Origin: Solen grandis
Lineage: Eukaryota > Mollusca > Bivalvia > Adapedonta > Solenidae
NCBI GenBank assembly: GCA_021229015.1
Contig: CM037781.1
Coordinates: forward strand, 35,632,759-35,696,758
Reading direction: 5' to 3'
DNA length: 64,000 bases
Positions 32,436 to 43,111 of the stretch are shown here, piece by piece. A model generated the notes under the pieces. That model had not been told where the DNA came from and did no database searches. It saw nothing but the letters and a program-made list of their open reading frames with translations. A program made the position numbers and the translations under genes. Each line of letters begins with the position of its first letter. Within the stretch, counting starts at the first letter, position 1.

Positions 32436-32757
32436 GTTTTAGCATTTTATTTACATCAGCTTATTTTGTTCGATACAATTCGTGATCAATTTTTGTTTAC
32501 TTTTACGCCACCTGCATAATATATGTTTCTGATGTTTTGCTTTATGCAGTTACTTGTTTAGGCCTCAGCACAATAGTCTTGTTGCGTAAAGGGAATTTTT
32601 GTTAACTAGAAATAAGATGCTACAAAAGCATGGATATTTGAGGATATGCATAGTTTGCTAAAGAGGTCTGTATTTCTTAAATCGTGTCTCAATGAATCAA
32701 TGTTGATGGACAGTAATTTTCATTAAGACACATTTTACTTGCTGGTAGCGTCAACAA
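32436..32757 (+). repeat. Long direct repeat R, copy 1 (abuts the gap)
   Basis: Begins GTTTTAGCATTTTATTTACA directly after the N run and matches 41670-41990 with only scattered differences (by eye over 90% identity). The match ends at GCTGGTAGCGTCAACAA. The left extent is hidden by the gap. No open frame. Confidence 0.9.
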
Positions 32758-33150
32758 TAACTGAATCATTGGTAAGGACATATATATACTGATTTCATTG
32801 ATAAACATTACATTGGCATTCATAAACTCAAACAACTGATAAATCAGGATACAGATTTTATGTCAACAAGTGCAGATTGTATGAACATTATTCATGTAAC
32901 ATTGAATGTAAGAAAAGTTTCTGTGCATCAAAATCATATGGCTGTAGAAGAATAAATCAGGCATTGCGGACCGGCTTGTAATAATTGTTAAGGGAGGGGA
33001 GTGTAACAACAAACTGTCAAAGACAACCCCATACATAGCAATGATTGCGTTAGTGCAATTGAACAATTAGAAATTAAAATTACGGACTATTTTGACGTCT
33101 TTGAGGTGTCGTAAACGTGCAGGAATGTGATGCGGTGGCACTCCTATTGA

Positions 33151-33350
33151 TCAGATAAGGTGAATGTTGCATTTTTCTTGATTGTTTATTGTTTATATCA
33201 GATAAGGTGAACGTTGAATTGTTCTTTTATTGACGGCATGCTATTGTTTTAAGTGCTTATAAAGAAAGGATGAGAATAGCATTGATCGTTTGGTATTGGT
33301 TTTTTTAATAAGATAAAGAGATGAGATAAGGTGTACGTTGCATTTTTTGT
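33151..33350 (+). promoter_or_regulatory. Triplicated AGATAAGGTGAACGTTG motif upstream of short frames
   Basis: TCAGATAAGGTGAATGTTGC (33151), ATCAGATAAGGTGAACGTTG (33197) and GAGATAAGGTGTACGTTGCA (33323) are each followed by a T-rich stretch. A weaker echo, TGATCAGATAGGCGGG, occurs at 34105. They lie 100-300 bases before the first of the clustered reading frames. A shared promoter or terminator-like element is inference only. Confidence 0.4.
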
Positions 33351-33453
33351 TTTCAAGTGTTTGATGTGTATACAAAACGAATATTGTTTTGTTCTTTTAT
33401 TAACAACTCAGTGCCTTTAAAGTATTCAAAACATGTGGCTGTTTTTCTGCTAA

Positions 33454-33660
33454 TTGAAAATGACTCAAGCACAACCTTTACAAAAGAATAATGAGATGAA
33501 TGAAGAGGGATTTGAAAAAATTACATGGCTACCGGGGACTAAAATAATAACGTACTTTAGAAGCCGGTTTTATGATGGTGTTAAAAAGAAAACGACATCA
33601 AATCAAAGTGTGTTTGAAAAAAAGAATGAAAGAAATTCACATTCAGTTAAAAAAAAATGA
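33454..33660 (+). CDS. Short unknown reading frame upstream of BIR-like frame
   Basis: 69 codons including the stop. I do not recognise the protein: it starts MTQAQPLQKNNEMNEEGFEK, has a middle with aromatic and basic residues, and a Lys-rich end at a poly-A run before TGA. It has no signal peptide or membrane segment. Its place on the same strand, 64 bases ahead of the BIR-like frame, makes it more interesting than chance. The A-run near its end is a likely frameshift site, so the true end may lie elsewhere. Confidence 0.35.
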   Translation: MKMTQAQPLQKNNEMNEEGFEKITWLPGTKIITYFRSRFYDGVKKKTTSNQSVFEKKNERNSHSVKKK

Positions 33661-33723
33661 AAACCCGTGTGATTTAAAAGAGAGTATACAATTTTTGTCA
33701 TCATTCTTTAACGGATTGTCATC

Positions 33724-34180
33724 ATGTCAACAAAACAATTAATAGAGTTGGACTTTAAGTCATCACCCTTGATATTTTTTGAAGATCGTTTAAACAGCTT
33801 TGATTTGTGGCCGCCTCAAATGCAACCTAACAAGTTTCAGTTTTCATCAGCTGGATATTTTAATTTACGGGTAAAAATGATACAGTGGAGTGTTTTTCAT
33901 GTGCCTTAAGACTACACAAGTGGGAAAAAAAGACGATCCATTAACAGAACACAAATTGCATTCACCAAGTTGTTTATTTTTAAAAACCATAGGACAGTTA
34001 AAAAGCAATATTTCACAAAATGACATTGATCAATCTTGGAAGCCTTGGAAAACTTTTGATCCACAACCGTTGTTCAATCATGGCGTCCTCCATCATTGGG
34101 GTGTTGATCAGATAGGCGGGAAAAAAATAAAAGTGACCGTTAGAATTCAAAAACAAAAACAAACAAAAATCAAAAAGTGA
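33724..34180 (+). pseudogene. BIR-domain (IAP-like) protein, broken by two frameshifts
   Basis: The N-terminal frame from ATG 33724 contains FEDRLNSFDLWPP, the R-x3-SF-x2-WP start of a baculovirus IAP repeat, and then SSAGYF. The zinc part follows in a second frame (about 33870-33930) with ECFSCAL, and in a third frame (from about 33930) with DDPLTEHKLHSPSC. Spacing across the breaks fits C-x2-C-x16-H-x6-C, the BIR zinc signature. Both breaks sit at homopolymers (GGG at 33869-33871, A7 at 33925-33931) and look like one-base losses, either true decay or consensus errors. No RING finger is seen. BIR proteins bind caspases; they are expanded in bivalves and also occur in some large DNA viruses. 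Host retrocopy or viral relic is unresolved. Confidence 0.72.
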
Positions 34181-34195
34181 CCGTTAGAATTTGAA
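34125..34195 (+). repeat. 44-nt duplication with A-rich insert
   Basis: AAAAGTGACCGTTAGAATT occurs at 34130-34148 and again 44 nt later, with an insert of CAAAAACAAAAACAAACAAA type between. It looks like a target-site duplication around a tiny A-rich retro-insertion, or a slippage duplication. It falls at the stop separating two same-phase frames. Confidence 0.7.
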
Positions 34196-34201
34196 AGTTG
34201 T

Positions 34202-34609
34202 GTGAAATATAAATACTGTAAAATTTTCAACGTTCACTCAGAACCTCTTCACCACACAAAAAGAGCGCATCGTGCATGTAGAATTGCTTGTTTCAATACA
34301 CTATCCGAGGATATAATGAATGATGATAAAAGCTGTGATTCAATGACGGTCAATGTCGATGAAGAAGAATTTACAACTCCACCAACTGATCATTGCATTT
34401 CACCATCTGCAAATGTGATGTTGATGAATTCATATTTTGACTTTCTATATGCGAAAGCATTGTGTGAAGTAAAAGGAATGACAGTGAGAAAGAACTGTTA
34501 TGGATGTCATACAAACCATCCTTCTCAACACCAACACGACTGTATTATAAACACTAATGATGAAGAATATCAAATTGATTTTTACTTTGAAGATATGTTG
34601 AGTAAATGA
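34202..34609 (+). CDS. Cys/His-rich unknown protein, in phase with end of BIR-like frame
   Basis: An open frame of 135 codons. It is in the same phase as the preceding BIR-containing frame and is separated from it by one TGA at 34178-34180. The first ATG is codon 40 (34319), so the upstream part is either exon-like or a continuation of the BIR protein. Features: RACRIAC near codon 25; an acidic middle (DEEEF); and KNCYGCHTNHPSQHQHDC at codons 98-114, with C-x2-C, several His and a final Cys that could bind zinc. It ends in an acidic FYFEDM stretch. I do not recognise the family. Composition is more coding-like than the flanks. Confidence 0.5.
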   Translation: MKYKYCKIFNVHSEPLHHTKRAHRACRIACFNTLSEDIMNDDKSCDSMTVNVDEEEFTTPPTDHCISPSANVMLMNSYFDFLYAKALCEVKGMTVRKNCYGCHTNHPSQHQHDCIINTNDEEYQIDFYFEDMLSK

Positions 34610-34631
34610 AAAGGACATTATTCATACTTGA

Positions 34632-34826
34632 GTGGAGGTTATGCACATTTCAAAACTTTCCCCAGCCATTATACAATTACATAAGCGTTTCATTGAAAGC
34701 AAAGACTTTCTTTGTGTGATGAAAACAGATCAGTGGAAAAACAAATTGAAGAGAATGGTATTGACGATTACACGCTTGGAAGACACACTTTTCCGCACAT
34801 CATTTTCAGCGACAATAATATGTTGA
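34632..34826 (+). CDS. Short downstream reading frame, possibly a continuation
   Basis: 64 codons in a phase +1 from the preceding frame, starting 22 bases after its stop. It begins MEVMHISKLSPAIIQLHKRF. After about 34740 another phase reads more plausibly (acidic, ending at TAA 34834-34836), which suggests another frameshift. No domain recognised. It may be the decayed C-terminal part of the 34202-34609 protein. Confidence 0.25.
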   Translation: MEVMHISKLSPAIIQLHKRFIESKDFLCVMKTDQWKNKLKRMVLTITRLEDTLFRTSFSATIIC

Positions 34827-34989
34827 CAACATTTTAAAGTGACTTATTTATGTTCTCATTCAACTTGAAAATTATTTTGTTTTTCTCTTATGATATGTTT
34901 TTAACTAATATTGTGTTTTTTTTGGTATTGTATTGTACTTTTTAAAATTGATATATCTTTGAACGTGTACCTTTGAAAATTGCCGTGTT

Positions 34990-35055
34990 CTGATTTATAC
35001 ATTAAAATGAAATGTAAAGCATGTTTATACATTAAAATGAAATGTAAAGTAAAGT
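34990..35055. repeat. Two-copy tandem repeat (29 bp)
   Basis: TTTATACATTAAAATGAAAT followed by GTAAAG is present twice in a row, 29 bp apart. Confidence 0.9.
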
Positions 35056-38000
35056 AGTTCACGCGTAATTTTGCATGAAAGCGAGTTAGGTTACTCCCTG
35101 AGCATTTCTTAACTTTGAAATTGAAACAAACATTCAAGTATCTAAATCAATCAAGTACCTTGTCAAGTTTTACACTTAAGTAACAGTAGATAGTGTATAT
35201 AAATCGGGTCCTATACTTCTGAAGTTCATACAGTCAGGTTCATGACCCTAATTCGGATTGTTTGTAACAAATAGAGTGCGAATTCGATTGTCTTACTACC
35301 GACTATAATTGCAGGAGAGAGTGTGGAGTTTTTGCGTCATGTGGTTTTTGCCGCTATTGTATCAATTATTAAGCTTTTTTCCTGTTAATCCGGCTGCCGT
35401 CTCTCAGCGTATTGAGCGCTTTGATTCTTTTAAAAGTACCAGTAACATTTTTTCGTTCATAGTATTAAATTCAAGAAACTTTTACCGCATTTATTACATT
35501 CTCCCATCCTGTCTCCAGTAAACACTATTGTGCGTTTACTTAGATCAGAACCAGCATTCGCTTCTATCACCGTAAAGGCATTAATATGCCCGCAGCTATT
35601 CGGCATTATAAGACCTATTGTTAAATTGTTTTCTTTCACGATGTTTATCGTGGTCATAGCTATTACGTTTCATTTATGTCATGATAATATTTAATATCTA
35701 ACACATTATCAATTAGTAATATCATTAACATTTTCATATTCTAGACTATGCAAAATAACTTTTATGTGTATAGCAATTATTTGATGCATGTAGTCATTTA
35801 CTTTAAATTGAATAATATAAAAAAGACCCCGACTTGAATTAGTAATTACAAGGTGACATTATATGGGAATTTTGAATTAATTCGAAAGTTCTAATCGACG
35901 ATAATTATTTTCATATTCGAGTCTGTTATAAACATATTTATTATTTCTTATGGAGTGGTATATATGGGTCAACTGAACTGGGTGTAGACCAATCTCTCAT
36001 CACCAACGCCATGGAGAAATCGACAGAAATCATCTCTCCGATTTTGGCGCTGCTAACCTCAAATGGAACGTCGATGGGGCGAGGGGATCTTTTGCTAGAA
36101 TATCAAGCGACTAATGTTTCTAGTACAGGCAACAGTTTTAAAATGTTTCCGATATCATCGTCACTTAAACATACTGATCCTTTTCCACCCTGGCGTTCCT
36201 TTTCTAAACGTAAAAGAATATGTCCGCAGTAACAAGTCATATTCCAAAAAGCATTTCACGTCCTCGCACAAATTAGAACAGTCCAGCGTTAAATCGGAGT
36301 TGTTTCCTTCAATTGTTTTTAAAAAATTTGTTTGAGCGTAGTCCTGCGAGAACTCTGCGTTTTGACCCATGTTCTTTTAGTCGGAAAAGTAAGAAACGAA
36401 AGAGAATCGCTGTAATTAACAATACACGACCTGACGGATGATTAATTTTAAGCAAACCCGGAGGTAAGCTATGCACCGCTTTAACGTTGGAGCGAAAAAG
36501 CTGTATGTCCCGTTTTATCGATTTTTTAGTCCATAGCCATCAGTACGAGGGTGACAAACTCCTCTATCTTATTGCCCTGACTTTTACCAGTACACATTTC
36601 CGAATAGCCACGAACCGGCTTCGGGCGTTTCCGTCGACCGACCGTTTGCCTCCGTGCACCGTTATTAATTGCCATTGCGTAATTTACTGCAAAACTAGCG
36701 GTCAAGCATATAAAACTTACCTGTTGACCCAGTCAGAATAGCCACGAATCGACTTCGGGCGTTTCCGTCGACCAATGGGTGCATTCGTCGCACACGAACG
36801 TCCTACATATTGACCTCCACACAAATGTGACATCCACTAAAATGTTGCATCCACAAAAATGTGGTAGGTGGTATTTTACTACATACAATACTACTCAGAA
36901 CATTTACAGAACGATTGTCTAGAATTCTATCATGCAGGCAGTGAATCGAAGCAAGATAACGGAAATGGGCAGACTGAATTTAAATTTGTTTTAATACTTG
37001 TAAAAGGTTTTGAACGAAACGTACATTAATGTTTTATTAGAACATTTTATTAGAATAATTTTTTCACGATTAATGTTCCCTAATTTGCTTATGACCATCC
37101 TTGTGAGACTTCACGTGTTGCGCACATGATGCTACAGTTGCCTTTATTATTAGTGACTCTACCAATGTTCACAATTGAGTCTTTTAACTACAACAATACT
37201 AATGTGTGTCACGCACACAAATATATTCACACGTAATACTAGTAACTGTAAACACAGATTAGCACATGCTTCCATGCTCTTATGCTATCATTAAATGTAC
37301 CAGCAGTTGGACACTATGTCTGATACACTGATGCACTTATACTGTGTATACTGTTGGAATCTGTAACAGAATGTGAGCACACACATAACAAGTTGTTGAG
37401 CATTTGACCTTCGATTTTCTCACATACTGATACAATTGGTATTGGCAGTTTATTGCACTCTTGTTCCTGGCAGTCGCTTATGCTAAAATCAAGGGCACAA
37501 AAGTGTGTGTCTACCTAAATTTATTAAACGAAAACGTAAACTTTACAGAAATAATAAGTCTGCTATAAAAAGATGTTTGCGCACATAAAATGAATAACAG
37601 ACAGATTGATTGATAAAACCACATTTCAGTGTTTCAAAATGAAAATTGTTGTAGTGCATGTGAATTGCAAGATTTAGTTCTTCATTAATTTCTTCTTTTT
37701 TTTTCGAACTCTGCTTCATTTCCCATAAAACTGCAAATTATTCATTGTATTTATTTTGAAGGGTTCAATATATTTATAAATACAAAGGATTTTAACCTTT
37801 AAACTCATTTCCGAAACAGCTCTCTCACGTCAATTTAAACAGAACATATATAGATAGGTTACTAACTATTCATTGTTTCCTTTAATAGGTCTGTGTGCTT
37901 TGATCTGACCTGACCTTTTGTATGATTCGATTTTCAAAGAAATACAAGAAATTCATTGTATTTATGTAGTATATACATCTGCGTTTGTATTCATGTTAGT

Positions 38001-38110
38001 ATGTATTCACGTATTCTTGTTAACTTTGTATATGTATGTGCACGTACGTGTACGAGTAGAAATATGTATACACATGTGTGTATGGATATCAGTGTATAAA
38101 CGTCGAAATA
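35056..38110. other. Intergenic DNA with a direct repeat, no supported gene
   Basis: 35.3-36.8 kb is richer in CpG than its surroundings and has several short open frames on both strands, none with a known domain. GAATAGCCACGAA plus CTTCGGGCGTTTCCGTCGAC occurs at about 36602 and again at about 36736. Nothing further is recognised up to the SINE at 38131. Confidence 0.5.
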
Positions 38111-38130
38111 GAATTAAAATTGTTCATTTT

Positions 38131-38440
38131 TGTTTGTTGGGTTTAACGTTCCACCGACATTATTTCAGTCATTTGGAGACGATGTCTACTTGAGACAGAT
38201 ATAGTGCTGCCACACTGCAATATCACGCCGTAGACATGTGGCATGATACCACACCCAGTCAAATTATCCTGATTCCGGGCCAATCATTCCTGCAACTACG
38301 CTTATTATTATGCTGAGCGCCAAGCAAGGGAGCTATAGCAGTACCATTTTTTACGACTTTCGTATGTCGCGGCCGGAGATCGAAACCACGACTTCCCGCA
38401 CCCGAAGCGGATGCTCTAACCACTCGGCCACCGGAGTCGG
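38131..38440 (-). mobile_element. V-SINE-like full-length copy
   Basis: The minus strand has a CCGACTCCGGTGGCCGAGTG head at the right, CGACATACGAAAGTCG, CAAGCAAGGGAGCTATAGC reversed in the body, CACATGTCTACGGCGTGATA and a tail GTTAAACCCAACAAACA at the left. GAATTAAAAT occurs at 38111-38120 and 38442-38451, a possible target duplication with a short AT-rich tail between. Confidence 0.93.
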
Positions 38441-38487
38441 TGGAATTAAAATCATCTGACAATGACCTTTATGAAGTCAATCAATCT

Positions 38488-38680
38488 GCCTTCAGACTGT
38501 TTCTTCCTACAGATTTAGTCCCAAACGATATTCTTCAACCGCTGAAGTCTGGTGACACTTGGTCTCTCTGCAGCATTTGATACCATTGATCACGAGGCGT
38601 TGATTCATCGCCTAGAATGTCACCTTTGAATCTCAGTCCATCCCCTCGCATGAATGACATCATACTTCATTGATATTATT
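38488..38680 (+). mobile_element. CR1/L2-type LINE reverse-transcriptase remnant
   Basis: CTCTCTGCAGCATTTGATAC and onward reads LSAAFDTIDHEALIHRLECH, the RT motif around the first catalytic Asp (LDLSAAFDTIDH) of CR1/L2/Rex-like non-LTR elements. Upstream, in another phase, is an NDILQPLKSGDT-like stretch. Downstream residues fit an ISG-PLAW-SY block, with TGA twice where Gly and Trp codons are usual. Stops and frameshifts show a dead fragment. It directly follows the SINE. Confidence 0.75.
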
Positions 38681-41669
38681 AAAGGAAATACTTATAACCA
38701 GACAGGCATTACAGTTTGCAATATCTGGACACACAGTCTTTCATGAAAACAATTTATGTAGAAAATCAAACCTCTTGAGAAATTGAATATCCACTCCCTC
38801 GTACATATCTATGACTGACGACTAATGGTCACTTAAGACATAAACATTTAGCATTTCCCTAGAAAAATAGCAAAAGTATATGATTCAGCACCCTTTCCAA
38901 AATTTAGAATCTAATTGTAGAGAACATTCAAATGAATAAGTCAGTTTCCAACTTATCATAAAGCATATTTGCATTTGTTTGATCGTATTGCGATAGTGTA
39001 TTATTATAAACTTACATTATTGTCACCAAGCTCCAGTATGCACAAAAACACATTAAGAATCTATTAATATAATGACGTTCGCTATCAAATTCACAGTGAA
39101 CTTTGTTTATCTATTTTTCATTGATGCTTGGAGACCCATATAATACTTCGACTCAAAGGTGGAACAAACATATAAAGAAAAGGCAAATTTATATTGCTCT
39201 ATATTCCTGGTTTTATAATAGTTTAGTAGTGTCATGCTGAAGCTAAATAGATGGGTTCATCAACAAATAAAGAAAACAAATAACATTAGAAATTGTTAAT
39301 CACCAACAATTAAAGACAACAAATAACATATGAAATTGTTAATCAGTAGATTTGTATGGTGAGGAGGATGTAAATCACGACAGTTTATTACATTAAAAAC
39401 GGAATTAGCAAAAATATTGCTAATCCATACTACCAAAGATTACGTACAGATTAAATGGCAGAGAAAATACGTGAGAATCGGGAACATGAAGGTTTGTTCG
39501 TGAAATGACAATTATTTGATGAAAATGAAATAAGATATTAATTAAGACTTCTTGAGATGAAACATAGTTTTAAATTGAATAGACATATGCTTATTAATAA
39601 GAAAATCAGCTCAAATAGTCTTTGTCTAATTTCCTCTTGAACATTATATGCACCTTATAAACTTCTCTGATATAAAAGAGGAGATGTATTTCAAAGATCA
39701 TTTAACATTTATCAAATAAGAAAAACATGTGATAGACATATCTAAAATGGCTTACCTTTTTTACAAACTTTAGTGACGGCAATAGGTAAAAAAATGTCAA
39801 TGGGTATTAAAACGAATTTAAATTTACTAATAGATATTAGATAAAAAATGTAGAGGTAAACAAGGACACCTCCGGGACGTCTCAAAATATAGAGAATCGT
39901 TGAGGCTCTAGCAATTGTTGCGAAAGAAACGTGTGTCATTGCCGCATTAAGTTATTAAGGAAAAAAAGAATTGATGTAAAGGTTATGTAGGGTATACATG
40001 TATCACGCAAGGGTTATGTGTGTTCAAATTAAGTTGGCATTCTTGGTGAAAGAAAATTAAATATTTAATTTTTCAATATTTGAACAATTTCTCTCTAGAG
40101 AATTCATGTCAGTTGGGTGCCATTAAGGTAGATTATTAACTGTGAAGGATATCGGCAGATGATATCTAGGTACATTGTGCTCTCAATAACTCATGTGGAG
40201 TGACCCCTGTCACAATTCTTACCATTGCTAATCTTGTCTATGCAACAACTTAAAAGTCTTCCGACACAAACTCGCATTAAGGTTTTTATGAACAATATAT
40301 TTATGCTTATCAACTTCTATAATTGATTTCCACTTTATTTAGTGTCAGTCTGTTTGGTCTTGATAATTTAAAAAACAAACAAAAAAACAACAACAAAAAC
40401 GCACACACACATATCAAAGGATCTTGTGTTCTCCATCTATAGGCCTGATTGTCAAAAATACTTTACAAATCTGACTCTTTATTTTCATATTAATTATCAA
40501 TCAACGAGTCGAATCAATGTGGATATCAATGTGGATAGAATGTGACAATTAAAAATGTTATTCAAATGTGACCGTTCAATTACATCTAGTCAAATGGGAA
40601 TTGATGAATCAATATACGGTTGAAGATTTCATTTCTTGTACAGTTACCGTGATATATTGCACATTCGATTTTCATGACAGAAAAACGACATACGCATGAA
40701 ATAGCTTTTTCCGATTCCGAATGTCGAATATAACATCGAAAGTCACATAGGCGTCTGTGTCTGCGATTTATGCAACACACAGCTATATACCAGGATCAGA
40801 TTAAAGTGCAATGTTACTGTTTTGACAAGATGCAAATAAATTGTTAGGCCCCAGAATATTTTTAATCCATCGTACATACTTTTTTTTCTTCAAATATTTA
40901 ATTGAATTCATCTTGTCTGGTTTTCCTTGTGTAAATATGTCAGTTCTTGAAAACAAAACACTACATCATGTATCTACATGTCATATTGACGAACATGGTT
41001 TCAACTGAAGGTTTAGTAGTATTGACCACTGTGGTGAATTCCGTCGGTGCGAATTCACATAACGTGCAATAAAATGAATGCAGAACTACGTGCAATTCGA
41101 GCATATATCTATATACATATACAATTTTCTCCAAGATATTGGATAGAAACGGTAGTCTAAACATCTAGGTTTAGCTTTTTTAAGACATGGTCATCTTCCC
41201 GAACCTTTTAACTTGGGCACATAAGAAGCGTCTAGAAGTGCATTTATATTTCTTGCCAAAACAGGTGTGATTGATCAAGCCTTTCCATTATGTCGGAATT
41301 TGATCTAGATCACATGATTTTTCGCAGACTTTTAAATTATCAATTTCCTTTCTTCTACGGAAGTTTGTTTGTAGTCCACTAATATGACACCTGTATAGTC
41401 ATAAATATGTCACCCGGATCAAAAACTGGCTGTGTTTGTAATACAATTTTGTTTCTGCTTGTTTCAGTCTTTCCGATGAAGAAGTCACATAATTTATGTG
41501 CGAGTTGCTGTGTAGATGAATGCCGTTAAATATACGTATCACCTAAATATACGTATCACCTAAATTGTTTCATCCAAAATATACGTATCACCCAAATTTT
41601 CCAAAGTATAGTAGTAATCTTAAATAGATCTTTGCTCTCACGCCCGCTTGACTCAATCTTCCTTGGTTT
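38681..41669. other. Intergenic AT-rich DNA with short ATACGTATCACC repeats
   Basis: No gene recognised. ATACGTATCACCTAAAT (or ACCCAAAT) occurs three times at 41532-41597, just before long repeat R. A simple CA/AAC-rich tract occurs at about 40370-40410. Confidence 0.55.
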
Positions 41670-41990
41670 GTTTTAGCATTTTATTTACATCAGCTTACTT
41701 TGTTCGATACAATTCGAGATCAATTTTTTGTTTACTTTTACGCCACCTGCATAATATATGTTTCTGATGTTTTGCTTCATGCAGTTACTTGTTTTGGTCT
41801 CAGCACAATAGTCTTGTTGCGTAAAGGGAATTTTTGTGAACTAGAAATAAGAGGCTACAAAAGCATGGATATTTGAGGATATGCAAATTTTGCTAAAGAG
41901 GTCTGTATTTCTTAAGTCGTGTCTCAATGAATCAATGTTGATGGACAGTAATTTTAAAAGATACATTTTACTTGCTGCTAGCGTCAACAA
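41670..41990 (+). repeat. Long direct repeat R, copy 2
   Basis: Same orientation and nearly the same sequence as 32436-32757, 9.2 kb downstream. Differences are single substitutions and short indels (for example TTAAGTCGTG versus TTAAATCGTG). The match ends at GCGTCAACAA. Confidence 0.9.
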
Positions 41991-42643
41991 GAATAGCCAG
42001 ATGATCATGTGACGCCCTTCTTCTGGAATCAACGGGTCCAGAGAGACTTGCATATGTAAAACAGATTTATCATGGTCTCTGATCACCACATCAAACGTAT
42101 GACCGGCAACGTGTGGTGGTTAACGTCTTGACGCATGCGACATGCATCCAAGCAACTGTTAAAAATCTTTGTCTCAAGATTGTCAAGTAAATGAAGATGA
42201 AAATTAAGGTCCCCTACAATAATTGTAGTCTTTTTTCACTTGTAGCATATTTAGCTAAGCTACCCGTAACCAATATGTTTTTATATGTGTGTATTTATTC
42301 AACATAATACATGTCTAGTTTTTTTTTATGTCAGGGAAAACTGTTAAAAGTACAATTTCTTTTACAAGATGGTCTAAATAAGCCGCCCCACCGGAATTCA
42401 AAGGAACCAAGTTTTCATATTGTTCTGATCGCTGTGGTAGACGTTATTTTTCGAGGGCATGAATAATACAAATCTGATAATGAATAAACTGCCTTTGCAA
42501 AAATTCTCTACTTAATTTACAAGTTTCTGAATCGTAAAGTGTGCTCCTTTTGACTGAAAATGAAGATATAAGAAATTTAATGATTATATAATTCATAGAT
42601 AAATATAGGTGTAAACGAGGTTGGTAAAAAAATACAATGAAAA

Positions 42644-42665
42644 ACAACAACAACAACAACAACAA
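42644..42665. repeat. (CAA)n microsatellite
   Basis: About seven AAC units; similar tracts at 48948-48969 and 63939-63960. Confidence 0.92.
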
Positions 42666-43092
42666 AAAAACAATAAAAAATATCCTTGACAATCAAAAGG
42701 CAAAACCCTTTCATTAACTGTATTGATTAATTTTAATCAACATAGATATGTCCAAACAAATAAGCTTATTTGGGACTAGCAATCCAAAACTTCTCTCAAA
42801 CTATCAACCAAAACGAATAACAAATTGATAAAACATATTCCAAATTCGCATATCGATTTCTGTGGGTTTAGGGTGCAGGCCTAATATAGTTAAATGCAAA
42901 TATTTCATATAGTTTATGCACAAAAATCAAACAAAAGGAGGTTCCAAATAATTTATACCTTTATGTATTTCAAGTTGAATTTAATATGTACTTAGGAATG
43001 TCGTTTTATATCGTATTCTTGATTTTCCAGTCTAGCAGTTATGTTTCAATACAACTATTTGAAAGCAGAAACATATATAAAGATGCGATCGC

Positions 43093-43111
43093 GAGAGAGA
43101 GAGAGAGAGAG
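43093..43111. repeat. (GA)n microsatellite
   Basis: About nine GA units. Confidence 0.95.

Noticed and set aside
32319..32519. Open frame running across the N gap
   Set aside because: Half of it is N; an artefact of the gap.
32436..41990. LTR retrotransposon interpretation of direct repeat R
   Set aside because: No TG...CA ends, primer-binding site, gag or pol motifs found between the copies; kept only as an open possibility in the findings.
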